Source: Bacteroidota bacterium (GTDB taxonomy: Bacteria > Bacteroidota > Bacteroidia > Bacteroidales > CAIWKO01). From it: 64,000 nucleotides of DNA. The translations under genes and the position numbers were made by a program. How positions within the stretch are numbered: position 1 is the first letter of the stretch; each line of letters starts with the position of its first letter. Below the pieces are notes generated by a model that was not told the DNA's origin, did no database searches, and was given only the letters and a program-made list of their open reading frames with translations. This document shows, one piece after another, positions 51,107-60,500 of the stretch. The stretch covers positions 29,336 to 93,335 of the forward strand of contig JBAXND010000012.1 in the NCBI GenBank assembly GCA_037133915.1, given 5' to 3'.

Positions 51107-51724
51107 ATGGAACGGTTACCCGATAAAACAGTTGAGCGTTTAAGTAAATATCGTAGGGCGCTACTAAATAGTTTGCTGAGTGGTAAAGAACATATTTTTT
51201 CGCACGAGATTGCAGCCCTGCTGCATATTACTCCGGTTCAGGTTAGGCGTGACCTGATGCTTATCGGTTATACCGGCACGTTGCGTAAAGGATATGACGT
51301 GACCAATCTCATTGAAAAAATCGGGCAGGTTCTGGATACGTTGGAAGGGCAGCGTGTAGCAATATTCGGGCTCGGAAATCTTGGACGTGCGTTGATAAAT
51401 TATTTTTCAGGAAAGCGGACGAAGCTCACTATTGTTGCAGCTTTCGATACGAATCCCGAAAAAACGAATAAAGAGTATCACGGTGTAATGTGCTATGATT
51501 TTGACAGAGTAGATGAAATATTGAAACAGGAGAATGTTTCTATTGGCATTATTACCGTACCTGGCGCCAGTGCGCGAACCGTTGCCGAAAAGATTCTTGC
51601 GTCAGGAATAAAGGGTATTCTGAATTTCTCGTCTTACTCGCTGAATTGCCCCGAAGTGTATCTTGAAGAATATGACATGATTACTTCGCTTGAAAAGGTA
51701 GCATACTTCGCAAAAAGGGATTAA
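51107..51724 (+). CDS. rex: Redox-sensing transcriptional repressor Rex
   Basis: 205 residues from the ATG at 51107; an upstream GTG at 51026 would precede the -7 element. The N-terminal winged helix has SHEIAALLHITPVQVRRDL and the Rossmann domain AIFGLGNLGRALINY binds NAD(H). Rex leaves DNA when NADH rises. Placement after the hox genes and the Rex-like boxes before hoxF and rex suggest control of the NAD-linked hydrogenase, and possibly the second hdr operon. Confidence 0.93.
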   Translation: MERLPDKTVERLSKYRRALLNSLLSGKEHIFSHEIAALLHITPVQVRRDLMLIGYTGTLRKGYDVTNLIEKIGQVLDTLEGQRVAIFGLGNLGRALINYFSGKRTKLTIVAAFDTNPEKTNKEYHGVMCYDFDRVDEILKQENVSIGIITVPGASARTVAEKILASGIKGILNFSSYSLNCPEVYLEEYDMITSLEKVAYFAKRD

Positions 51725-51758
51725 TTCATCCCAACAATAATTGAGTAGTTTCCTGTTA

Positions 51759-53618
51759 TTACCAGGTAATAATAACCTGACCGTTGCCGGTTTGTATTCC
51801 CGACGAATTTGACTGTGCAGTTCCTCCATTGTAAGAGCCGCCACCGCCGCCACCGCCGTTGCCACCGCAATTGATGTCGCCACCACCGCCGCCACCTGAG
51901 TAGCCACCGCCGCCAGCACCCCCATGAGGACCCGTACCACCGCCGCCACCAAATCCGCCGGTATTTCCGTCGCTCCAGCTTGTTCCTGCGGAAGCGCCCG
52001 CGCCTCCATTTACAAATGCTTGTGCATCTGACCCGCCATGGTTCTGACCATTTCCGGTATAACCGGCTCCGGAGCCACCTGCATAACTACATGATGGTGT
52101 TATTCCGCCATTTCCACCGGTACCACCGGCACCACCATTACTGCCATTACCGGCAGTCCCTGAAGATGCAGTTGTACCATCAGCACCGTTATCACCATCG
52201 TAGCGACCGCTTCCACCGCCACCACCAGCAATCAGCATGGCAATATTGTTATTCCGGGTAACGAAAGAGCCTCCTCCGCCCCCACCGCCAAGTTGGTTGG
52301 ACACAATTTTCTCGCCACCTTTTTGCCCAACAAGTACTTTTATTGTCTCTCCGGGTGTAACCGTGAACGTGCCTTTCATGCGCGCACCTTTGCCGGGAAC
52401 GCCCGTACTGTAGTATGACGTTGTATATTGTTTTCCGCGTCCACCTTCGGCGCCCCACGCTTCAATAGTAACGGAGGTCACACAAGCAGGCACTGTAAAT
52501 GTTTGTATCGAACCGGTATAAGTGAAGGTCTGACTTCCGGTTACAAAACAGCCAACAGATACGGCCATACAAGATGCAGTGCCAGACCCACAGCTGTTAT
52601 CAGCAGTCACGCAGATACTTCCCGAGCTTGTGCCAAAAGTAACGGTAATTCCTGTTGTACCCTGCCCTGCCGTTATAGTGGAGCCCGAAGGAACCGTCCA
52701 GGTATAGCCTGTAGCGCCGGCAACAGCAGCAATAGAATATGCAACACCACTCTGATTCAGATTTGGATTTGTATTTCCTGTAATAGAACCCGGTGAAGCC
52801 GGAACAGAAGTTACCGTTACCGGAAGTGTTGATACGCCGCTGGTGCCACAAGGATTCACAGTTGCAACTGTGATATTGCCAGAAGTACTGCCAAATGTAA
52901 CTGTAATACTGTTAGTGCCGGCACCTGATGTAACCGTTGAGCCCGCAGGCAGTGTCCATAGATAAGATACAGCGCCTAATACAGGACTAATGGAATAGAC
53001 AGAACCCGATTGCGCAGTGCAAACGGCGGCAGAACCGCTAATAGCGCCGGGCACGGTTGGTGTGATTGTTACATTTACATCGAGGTCGCTTGATGGGCTT
53101 GTGCTACATCCATTGCTGGCCCTGACACTTATAAAACCCGCGCTGGTACCGAAATTCACAGTTATCGAATCAGTTCCCAGACCGCTGACAATCGTCGCAC
53201 CAGACGGGATGGTCCATATATATGAGGTGGCCCCCGAAACCGGGGCAATATGATATGAAACACCGCTCTGACCACTGCATGCAAATGCCGGTCCGACAAT
53301 AGCTCCCGGCTGACCTATCGATGAACTTCCGATTATACTTATCCAGCCTGAGGAAATACGGTACTGAAATTCGCCACAATCAATATTAAAAATCATAAGC
53401 CCGTCAGCCGGAGAAAAAATAGCATTTCGCTGAGCGGTTGTCATGCGCGGAACCAGCATTCCTTTAACGGTAGAGCTTATATCAAGAATTGCAGAAGTAT
53501 CGGGTGTTGCCCCACTATTATTTATTGATACACCCTGTGCATTTGCTGAGAACGGCAGTTGCCATAACAACAGCAATATTATCGCAGCTTTAATTGTGTT
53601 CTTTATCAGAATATTCAT
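51759..53618 (-). CDS. Secreted PKD-like and glycine-rich protein
   Basis: 619 residues. A signal peptide (about 1-27, ending SANAQ) leads to a segment common in Bacteroidetes surface proteins (SAILDISSTVKGMLVPRM). Then three PKD-like units like those of the first gene in the window (SYIWTIPSG, then GTNSITVTFG), and a C-terminal glycine-rich domain starting near FTVPACVTSVTIEAWGAEGG. No T9SS sorting domain is seen at the end (QVIITW). The function is unknown. The convergent rex gene ends 34 bp away. Confidence 0.85.
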   Translation of the reverse strand: MNILIKNTIKAAIILLLLWQLPFSANAQGVSINNSGATPDTSAILDISSTVKGMLVPRMTTAQRNAIFSPADGLMIFNIDCGEFQYRISSGWISIIGSSSIGQPGAIVGPAFACSGQSGVSYHIAPVSGATSYIWTIPSGATIVSGLGTDSITVNFGTSAGFISVRASNGCSTSPSSDLDVNVTITPTVPGAISGSAAVCTAQSGSVYSISPVLGAVSYLWTLPAGSTVTSGAGTNSITVTFGSTSGNITVATVNPCGTSGVSTLPVTVTSVPASPGSITGNTNPNLNQSGVAYSIAAVAGATGYTWTVPSGSTITAGQGTTGITVTFGTSSGSICVTADNSCGSGTASCMAVSVGCFVTGSQTFTYTGSIQTFTVPACVTSVTIEAWGAEGGRGKQYTTSYYSTGVPGKGARMKGTFTVTPGETIKVLVGQKGGEKIVSNQLGGGGGGGSFVTRNNNIAMLIAGGGGGSGRYDGDNGADGTTASSGTAGNGSNGGAGGTGGNGGITPSCSYAGGSGAGYTGNGQNHGGSDAQAFVNGGAGASAGTSWSDGNTGGFGGGGGTGPHGGAGGGGYSGGGGGGDINCGGNGGGGGGGSYNGGTAQSNSSGIQTGNGQVIITW

Positions 53619-53674
53619 GGCATTAGAAGGTTTTAATTTCCAATCTAAATTGTTTACAGTAAAAAGTCGGCGTT

Positions 53675-53707
53675 CAAATTTAAGAATTCTTCTTTATTTT
53701 CATACAA
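53675..53707 (-). promoter_or_regulatory. Promoter of the glycine-rich protein gene
   Basis: On the minus strand TTG (53705-53707), a 22-bp spacer and TAAATTTG (53675-53682) lie about 57 bp before the ATG, overlapping the end of the FMN reductase gene. Confidence 0.55.
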
Positions 53708-54252
53708 TCGGTTGCTTCTGTAAACCAAATGAGTTCTTTCAGAAAAGATGCGGCACGCCTGTCAAATGCAGCCTTATCAGTTGGCATACCCTTTTCATCA
53801 AGCACATCGCCAATGTTCGGAACAGGAAACACAGCAGGTACAGTAAATGCTTTCATCTTCCATAAAATGAATTGCAGCTGCATGATAACCTGCACTCCAC
53901 CAAAATTTCCGCTGGAAACGGTAGAAACAGCAACAGGTTTATGATACCATTCTTCGTACAACAAATCAATAGCATTTTTTAAAGAGGCAGGATAACCTCC
54001 ATTATACTCAGGTGTAACAATGATGACAGCATCAGCAGATTTGATTTTATCTGAGAATTCAATAGCAGACGCAATAGGTTCTTGAGTAAATTTCAACCTT
54101 TCGGTAAAAAGCGGGAAATTATATTCCTTCAAATCTATAATTTCCGCAGAAGCGAGATTATTATCTTCCAAATAAGATTTAAAATATAATGCCGCCCGGT
54201 GACTCAGCCTGCCGATTCGCAGACTTGGTGAGATAATTGCGATGTGTGCCAT
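53680..54252 (-). CDS. NAD(P)H-dependent FMN reductase family protein
   Basis: 190 residues, flavodoxin-like fold. The N-terminal phosphate-binding stretch is ISPSLRIGRLSHRAA. The FMN-binding loop TPEYNGGYPASLKNAIDLL and STVSSGNFGG are characteristic of the NADPH-dependent FMN reductase/ChrR group. Such enzymes reduce flavins or quinones. No operon partner is evident, and the transcript appears leaderless. Confidence 0.85.
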   Translation of the reverse strand: MAHIAIISPSLRIGRLSHRAALYFKSYLEDNNLASAEIIDLKEYNFPLFTERLKFTQEPIASAIEFSDKIKSADAVIIVTPEYNGGYPASLKNAIDLLYEEWYHKPVAVSTVSSGNFGGVQVIMQLQFILWKMKAFTVPAVFPVPNIGDVLDEKGMPTDKAAFDRRAASFLKELIWFTEATDCMKIKKNS

Positions 54253-54255
54253 TGC

Positions 54256-54286
54256 GCAAAATTACGAATAATGGCTCAACGAACAA
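54256..54286 (-). promoter_or_regulatory. Promoter of the FMN reductase gene, probably leaderless
   Basis: On the minus strand TTG (54284-54286), a 19-bp spacer and TAATTTTGC (54256-54264) match the Bacteroidetes consensus. The -7 element ends 3 bp before the ATG, so transcription should begin at the start codon. Confidence 0.65.
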
Positions 54287-54302
54287 TCATTAAGGATTTA
54301 TA

Positions 54303-56525
54303 TCAATATTTTACAATCAGAAATTCAGTACGGCGATTACGCTGGTGTTCTTGCTCGGTGCATGGTACAATCCGTCCACCTTCGCATTCACATTTATTCA
54401 CAGGTTTGCTTTCGCCGTAGCCTTTTCCGGATATCCTCGTTTGTTCTATTCCTTTTGAAACGATGTAGGCTACGGATGCTTTTGCCCGTTTATCGGACAG
54501 ACTCATATTTGCTGCAGCAGTTCCACGACAGTCAGTATGAGAACCAAGCTCTATAACGATTGTTGGGTTTTCTTTCATAATCTGAACTACTTTATCTAAT
54601 TCTAATGAAGCATCCGGCCGAATATTTGATTTTCCTAAATCAAAATAAATTGGATTTAACTGAATCACTTTTGCTAAATCGAGGCCGAGTTCAAATTTAT
54701 TCAACAGCTCCGTAGTTTTAATATTCCCGGGTCGTGGAATACGGTAATGAAAAGTACTGCCCCTGTTAATGTATCCGTCTTTCGAAAAGCTAAGTGCAAG
54801 GCTGATGCTATCGCCCACTTTTTTATCCCATAGCAATCGCCTAAAAGTGCCGTCAGCAGAAGTGTTAACATGCTCAACAACCCCGTTTGATTTATCCATA
54901 ATAGTAAGCGATACATCAGAAAGAGGCGCCTGAGTTGCAGCGTCCACGATAAGGAGGGTAAGTGTAATCAGCGGTTCAGCTAACAGCAGCACTTCAGTAT
55001 TAATTTCAGCCGCATCAGTATTTGAAGTGGAAACGACCATACTTCCACCAATATATTTATCCTTTTCAGCCAGAATAGCATATTCCTTTTCATATTCGGC
55101 TTCAAATGAGAACCTGCCCTGCTCATCAGTAATAACTGATGAAAGCGTGTCCTTTGCATTCATGATAATAGAAATTGTGGCGCCCGGAAGCACCATTCTG
55201 CTAAGGCTGTCAATTGCAAATCCTTTAATCGTGATTGTTCTTTTAACCGTTTTCAATTGGGTGAATGCATAAATGTCATCGTTACCATCCGGATTAAAAC
55301 GGTTAGAGGTAAAGTATCCAGATTTATTATCTGAGTCAAATGTAAGGCCGAAATCATCGCCAGAGCTATTGAGCGGTACACCCACATTGAATGCACTACC
55401 GGAAGGCATGCCAAAAGTATCCACCTTAATTTCAAAAATATCGAGACCACCAATTCCTTCGCGACCATTTGAAGAAAAATAAAGACATTCATTCCCATTT
55501 ATTGTGGGAAATAATTCATTACCCTTTGAGTTTACGCGTTCACCCAGATTTTTCGGATTGCCCCACAATTCGCCCTCAGCCGAACAAACGTAGAGATCCA
55601 TGCCACCAAAACCACCCGGCATATCTGATGAGAAGTACAGTTTTTTGCCATCGGCACTTATTGCGGGATGGGCAACATTAAATTGTGCCCCGTTATATTC
55701 AAACTCACCCATTGCACTGTATCCACTGCCTTTTCCGTTGATTGCAGCCCGGTATAAGCGAAGTTTCACCTGACCGTCGTCAGCTCTGAGAGCTTTGTTA
55801 TTGATTACTGCATTTCTTGTAACGTACAGTCTTTTTTCATCGTGGGTAAAACAAACAGGACCGTCATTAAATCGCGTTTCAAGATCAGGAGCAAATCTAT
55901 GCGGCCGTGAGTAAGAGCCATTTTCCTTTTTAGAAGTGATATATACGTGAAAAAAACTCTGCTCAGTCCACGGATAAGTGAAATTCACAGCACCATTGCG
56001 AATCCTTGATGAAGTATAAACCACTTTGTTGCCTTGCCATATTACCGGTGAAAAATCATTTTGACCGGAGTTGAACGGCATTCGTTTTACGGAATAGCAG
56101 GCACTGTCTCTGAAATATTTATTTAGATTATTAATGGCCTTCAAAAAAGTTTCGCCCCGTTCATCAGCATTATAATGTGCCAGATAAAATGTTGCTTTTG
56201 CATAATTTCCGCATTGCATAAGTGCTTGAGCATAATAAAAAGAATGAATTGGTTTTCCAATACCGGACGCAACAATTTTCCCATACACTGTTAATTGTCC
56301 CGGAACATTGTTCGTCATGCGATAACATTCACCAAGATTCACCAAGGCTTCAACATTAAGCGTGTCGTGCTTGAGTACTTTTTCATAGAGAGGAATTGCC
56401 TCTGAATAAGCCAGCAAAGCAAACAGCTTATTCGCCTTAACCAGGCTTGCCGATTGAGCTACAAGAGAATTTTGATGGATAAAACTCATCGCAATAATTA
56501 CCACAACTGTCCATGCTTTTTTCAT
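54303..56525 (-). CDS. porE: PorE-like T9SS protein (TPR-beta-propeller-CRD-OmpA)
   Basis: 740 residues. A signal peptide (about 1-23) is followed by TPR-like helices (about 30-135), PD40/WD40-type propeller repeats (about 150-420, for example AISADGKKLYFSSD), a carboxypeptidase-regulatory-like domain (about 435-525), a second beta domain, and a C-terminal OmpA domain (FDLGKSNIRPDA, GSHTDCRG, NRRTEFLI) that binds peptidoglycan. This order matches PorE, a periplasm-facing component of the type IX secretion system. It is 18 bp downstream of the PorP/SprF gene, consistent with a shared function. Related OmpA proteins of unknown role also have this layout. Confidence 0.82.
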   Translation of the reverse strand: MKKAWTVVVIIAMSFIHQNSLVAQSASLVKANKLFALLAYSEAIPLYEKVLKHDTLNVEALVNLGECYRMTNNVPGQLTVYGKIVASGIGKPIHSFYYAQALMQCGNYAKATFYLAHYNADERGETFLKAINNLNKYFRDSACYSVKRMPFNSGQNDFSPVIWQGNKVVYTSSRIRNGAVNFTYPWTEQSFFHVYITSKKENGSYSRPHRFAPDLETRFNDGPVCFTHDEKRLYVTRNAVINNKALRADDGQVKLRLYRAAINGKGSGYSAMGEFEYNGAQFNVAHPAISADGKKLYFSSDMPGGFGGMDLYVCSAEGELWGNPKNLGERVNSKGNELFPTINGNECLYFSSNGREGIGGLDIFEIKVDTFGMPSGSAFNVGVPLNSSGDDFGLTFDSDNKSGYFTSNRFNPDGNDDIYAFTQLKTVKRTITIKGFAIDSLSRMVLPGATISIIMNAKDTLSSVITDEQGRFSFEAEYEKEYAILAEKDKYIGGSMVVSTSNTDAAEINTEVLLLAEPLITLTLLIVDAATQAPLSDVSLTIMDKSNGVVEHVNTSADGTFRRLLWDKKVGDSISLALSFSKDGYINRGSTFHYRIPRPGNIKTTELLNKFELGLDLAKVIQLNPIYFDLGKSNIRPDASLELDKVVQIMKENPTIVIELGSHTDCRGTAAANMSLSDKRAKASVAYIVSKGIEQTRISGKGYGESKPVNKCECEGGRIVPCTEQEHQRNRRTEFLIVKY

Positions 56526-56543
56526 AATTCGTCATCAATAATT

Positions 56544-57503
56544 TTACAAAAAATACCGGGGGCTCACAACTTTTTTTCCTTTGAACCGAAAGGTGTAAGA
56601 AATTCCTATCTCATGCGAACCTGATGTATAATCGTGCAATATGGTTAACGGGTAATCATAGGAATATGTCAACAGTAGTTGAGGGGTAATATACACCCCC
56701 GCCAGACCTGAAATATCGGCCCTGCTTCTGTATGAAAGGCCCAACCACAGACGCTCTTTCATCAGGGCGTTAACATTTACATCAAACTGAAATGGAGCAT
56801 TGCTTACCGCTTTGAGCATCAATTGCGGAACAATTTTCAGGTTTGGGCCAAGCACGAAAACCTTACCTATTGTGGCATAATAATGGAATTTATTGAGTAC
56901 AACTTTATTATTGCCCAAAATCGTCCCATCGCTGCTAACTTTAATATTATCATCAAGCAGGCGTGGTACGGAGATTCCGGCATAAAACTTTTCAGTTGTG
57001 TACATTATACCAAAACCAAAATTAGGTGTAATTACAGTTGGGGTATTTACCGAGAAATTTGGGTCGCCGGGCTCCACAGTGTTTATTGCGGCGAGTTTTT
57101 CGGATTGCAGATGAGCACCCCCCATCACTCCAAAAGTCAGGTAACTTTTTCCGCTGAGCCGAACCCGATAGGCATAATTTGCATAAATAAGATTGCGGCT
57201 CAATACACCAAGCTTTTCGCTCAGAAAGCACAGGCCAACGCCCATGGTATTTCTGAACAAAGGCATATGCGCGGTAAATGTTGTTGTAACAGGACGCCCT
57301 GCGAAACCAACCCATTGCTGTCTGTGATGCAAGCTCACGGCAAGTGCTTCTTTTGAGCCGGCAAAGGCAGGATTGATGAACATTTCGTTGAACATATACT
57401 GTGTGAACATCGCGTCATACTGGGCATTCACTTTAGGGAAAACACCGAATAACACGATTGTGAGTACTACTTTAGCAGCTTTCGAAATGGTTGTTTGTGT
57501 CAT
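56544..57503 (-). CDS. PorP/SprF family type IX secretion membrane protein
   Basis: 319 residues. A signal peptide (ending VNAQ near residue 27), then the family opening YDAMFTQYMFNEMFINPAFAGS and repeated beta-strand segments ending in a beta-barrel-like C-terminus. PorP/SprF proteins sit in the outer membrane and work with T9SS export. Many are encoded beside large proteins with gliding-type C-terminal domains, as here. It lies 18 bp from the adhesin stop upstream and from porE downstream. Confidence 0.9.
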   Translation of the reverse strand: MTQTTISKAAKVVLTIVLFGVFPKVNAQYDAMFTQYMFNEMFINPAFAGSKEALAVSLHHRQQWVGFAGRPVTTTFTAHMPLFRNTMGVGLCFLSEKLGVLSRNLIYANYAYRVRLSGKSYLTFGVMGGAHLQSEKLAAINTVEPGDPNFSVNTPTVITPNFGFGIMYTTEKFYAGISVPRLLDDNIKVSSDGTILGNNKVVLNKFHYYATIGKVFVLGPNLKIVPQLMLKAVSNAPFQFDVNVNALMKERLWLGLSYRSRADISGLAGVYITPQLLLTYSYDYPLTILHDYTSGSHEIGISYTFRFKGKKVVSPRYFL

Positions 57504-57521
57504 AATCTCGGCAGTTTATAA

Positions 57522-60500
57522 TTAATACTTTATTACAATGAATCCAGTTGCAGATTTCAGATTATCCTTATTAAATTCAAGGATGTAATAATATGTTCCC
57601 TGCGGAACCTTATCGCGGCCTAACTCAAAAGTGCCGACATTGGGTTCACCATGCCAACTGTTATCATAAGCCATTTTTGAAAACACTTTGTTGCCCCAAC
57701 GGTTAAAAATTGCAAGCCTGCAATCAGGAAATCTTTCAATACCGGGAATTACAAAATAGTCATTGACGCCATCGCCATCGGGTGAAAAACCATCAGGTAT
57801 AAAAACATTGGACGGTGAGAGCAATAGTGGTGTTGGTTCATTCTCGCCCGGATCTGCCGGATTACTGTTTCCATTGGGATCGGCAATGTAGCCGTTGGTA
57901 GAAGAATCAGAGACAATCATTGCTACTGGTCCCACTGCTGAGCCAAAAGCAGAATTATAAAAAATCTGAGACTCTCCTGCAAAGCTAATATTCACGGTGA
58001 ATGTGATGGTTCCCGATTGTCCGCCCTCCAGAAAACTAGCTTCAGGCACTAGCAGATTGATTTCGGATTTTCCGTTAAAAGATGTATTTGCAGTTAATGT
58101 GCTATTCGCAGCTGCAGGATTTACCATGCTGAAAACAACGGGCGACGGGAAGGTCGCGTCCAGGTCATCCACTACCTGAATGTGATTCAATGAATCAAGA
58201 TACAGATTTTGGACGGTAATCACATACGTTACATTATAACTGCCATTATCTAATTGCGTCATTTCAGAAACAGCCTTGGCAAGACCAACTGCCGCGTTGG
58301 GCGGCAGAAACACCGGTGTCGGGTTATTCTCACCGTTTTCATTCGGGTTTCCATCACCATCAGGGTCTACTTCAGTTCCTTTGTTTGAAACATCCCATGC
58401 AATTAATCCACTCGTATCAGCTGCTTTTACAAGTGCAGTATTCAAGAATGGGCCGAATGAACCTTTTGGTACGATGTTTAAAAATATCAATATTGTTTCC
58501 GTTTGCCCCGGCAACAAGGAACTAGCGGCACTTACCAATAAGTTGGTATCCGATATCCCATTATAAAAGCAATTTTGCACCAATTGTCCGGTAACTGAAG
58601 GAGGCGCATTTAGTGTAAAATCTACCGGGCAGGGAAACGTTTTTCTTAAATTATCAGTAAGCTGAATGTTATACAAGGGTCTGTTTCCAAGATTTGCTAC
58701 TTTAAACAAAAAGGTAAGATTATAGCTGCCGTCAGGCTGGTATTGAGGAACTCCGGCCAATTTAGCCAGACCAATCACCGGTTGTGACGGATTAGGGTAC
58801 ACATTGATATACACGTAAGCATTGCTGCACGCTCCCGCTAAATCGCACACAACAAAACATACGGTATCCATCCCGACAAAACCGGAATCGGGAATATATA
58901 CAATGCATGCTTCCTGAAGATTTGCAAAAACGTATCCATCTCCGTTATCAATACATCCGAGCCCACTAATAGAATATGGCATATCGCCATCCACATCAGT
59001 AATCGGAAGACAAATAAACAGCATACTATCCTGCTCCAGATTCACGAGAGTATCGTGAATGAATGGCGGATCATTGACCGGAAGAATATTTATTATCAAC
59101 ATTCCTATATCACATAGTCCCAGGCTGTCACATACAGTAACACAAACGGTGTCTGAACCAGAATAATTTTGTATGGGTGTATAAGTAATGCAAATCGTTC
59201 CTGAATTGAGAATAGCAGAAGCATTTCCGTTTGAGATGCAACTGATTCCTGAAAAAATTAATGGCAGCGGACCATCAGGGTCAGTCACAGGCAGACATAT
59301 CGTGATTGTGCTGTCTTCCGACACGTTCACCAGGGAATCTCCAACAACAGGAGCATCATTAATCGGGTTAATGTTTATATACACTACCGCATTAGAGCAC
59401 AAGCCGGTAAAATCGCAGACCAAATAATCAAACTGATCGGTATCATAGAAATTTGAATCCGGAGTGAAAGCTACAGCACCTGTATTTGTATCCACAGTAA
59501 CAGTGCCGTGTATCGGAGAAACACTAATAACAACACTTCCCGGATTGAGGTTGCTATCGCAATCACTATCATTCGCAAGAATATCAATAACTACGGGTGT
59601 ATCTTCATCCGTTGTGGCAAAATCAGTCGCGGCAAATGGCGCTGCATTCACAATTACCAACTGGCTGCACGACGACGTATTTCCAGAACTATCCAACACA
59701 GTATAAATAACAATGGTTGAATCCAACGGAAATACTGAAGGTGCAGTGCTGGTCAGAATTGTTGTATTGCAATTATCATTCACCAGCGGATTTGCAAGAA
59801 TAACACCGTTTGCAGAGCATGCCCCCGGAGTTGTTGCAGTTATTATGGTAGGTGGACAAACAATTGTGGGGACAATGGTGTCAATTACATTCACAGTCAG
59901 GCTGCACGTTGCAGAATTTCCCATCAAATCAGAAGCGATGAAAGTAACATCCGATAATCCATGATTGAATATACGGGAACCAATCTGGTTGATACCTGTT
60001 AATGAAGATGCCGCAACCGTTGCGCCCGTAATCGTCCAGGTAAGATTGCTCAAAGTGCAGTTATCGTAACTATTTACATTGGGCACCCAAACTGTCGCAT
60101 CACATCCTGAAACAAGATTTACGCTGATATTACCACCGCATGACAAAGACGGTGGAATGCTGTCAATAACGGTGATTGTTTGTGTACAATTTGTCGTGCT
60201 GCCGTTCGCATAAGTCACAGTCCAGACAACACTGGTTGTTCCTAAAAGATAAATACCGCTTGCATCATCAGTTCCATTAATATTATTCTGAACATTTGTT
60301 ACGCAACCAATTCCTGACGTGAGATTTAAAGCAGGCACATTCACATAAGCGCTGCATATTCCCGAATCAGTGCTGACGGATATATTGTATGGGCAAATAA
60401 GCGGTGGATTTTGCGTTACAGTGAGTATCATCGTATCCACAACATCGCTGCATGATGGCTCCGCCTCGCCTACAAGTGTCAGTACAATTACACCTGCCAG

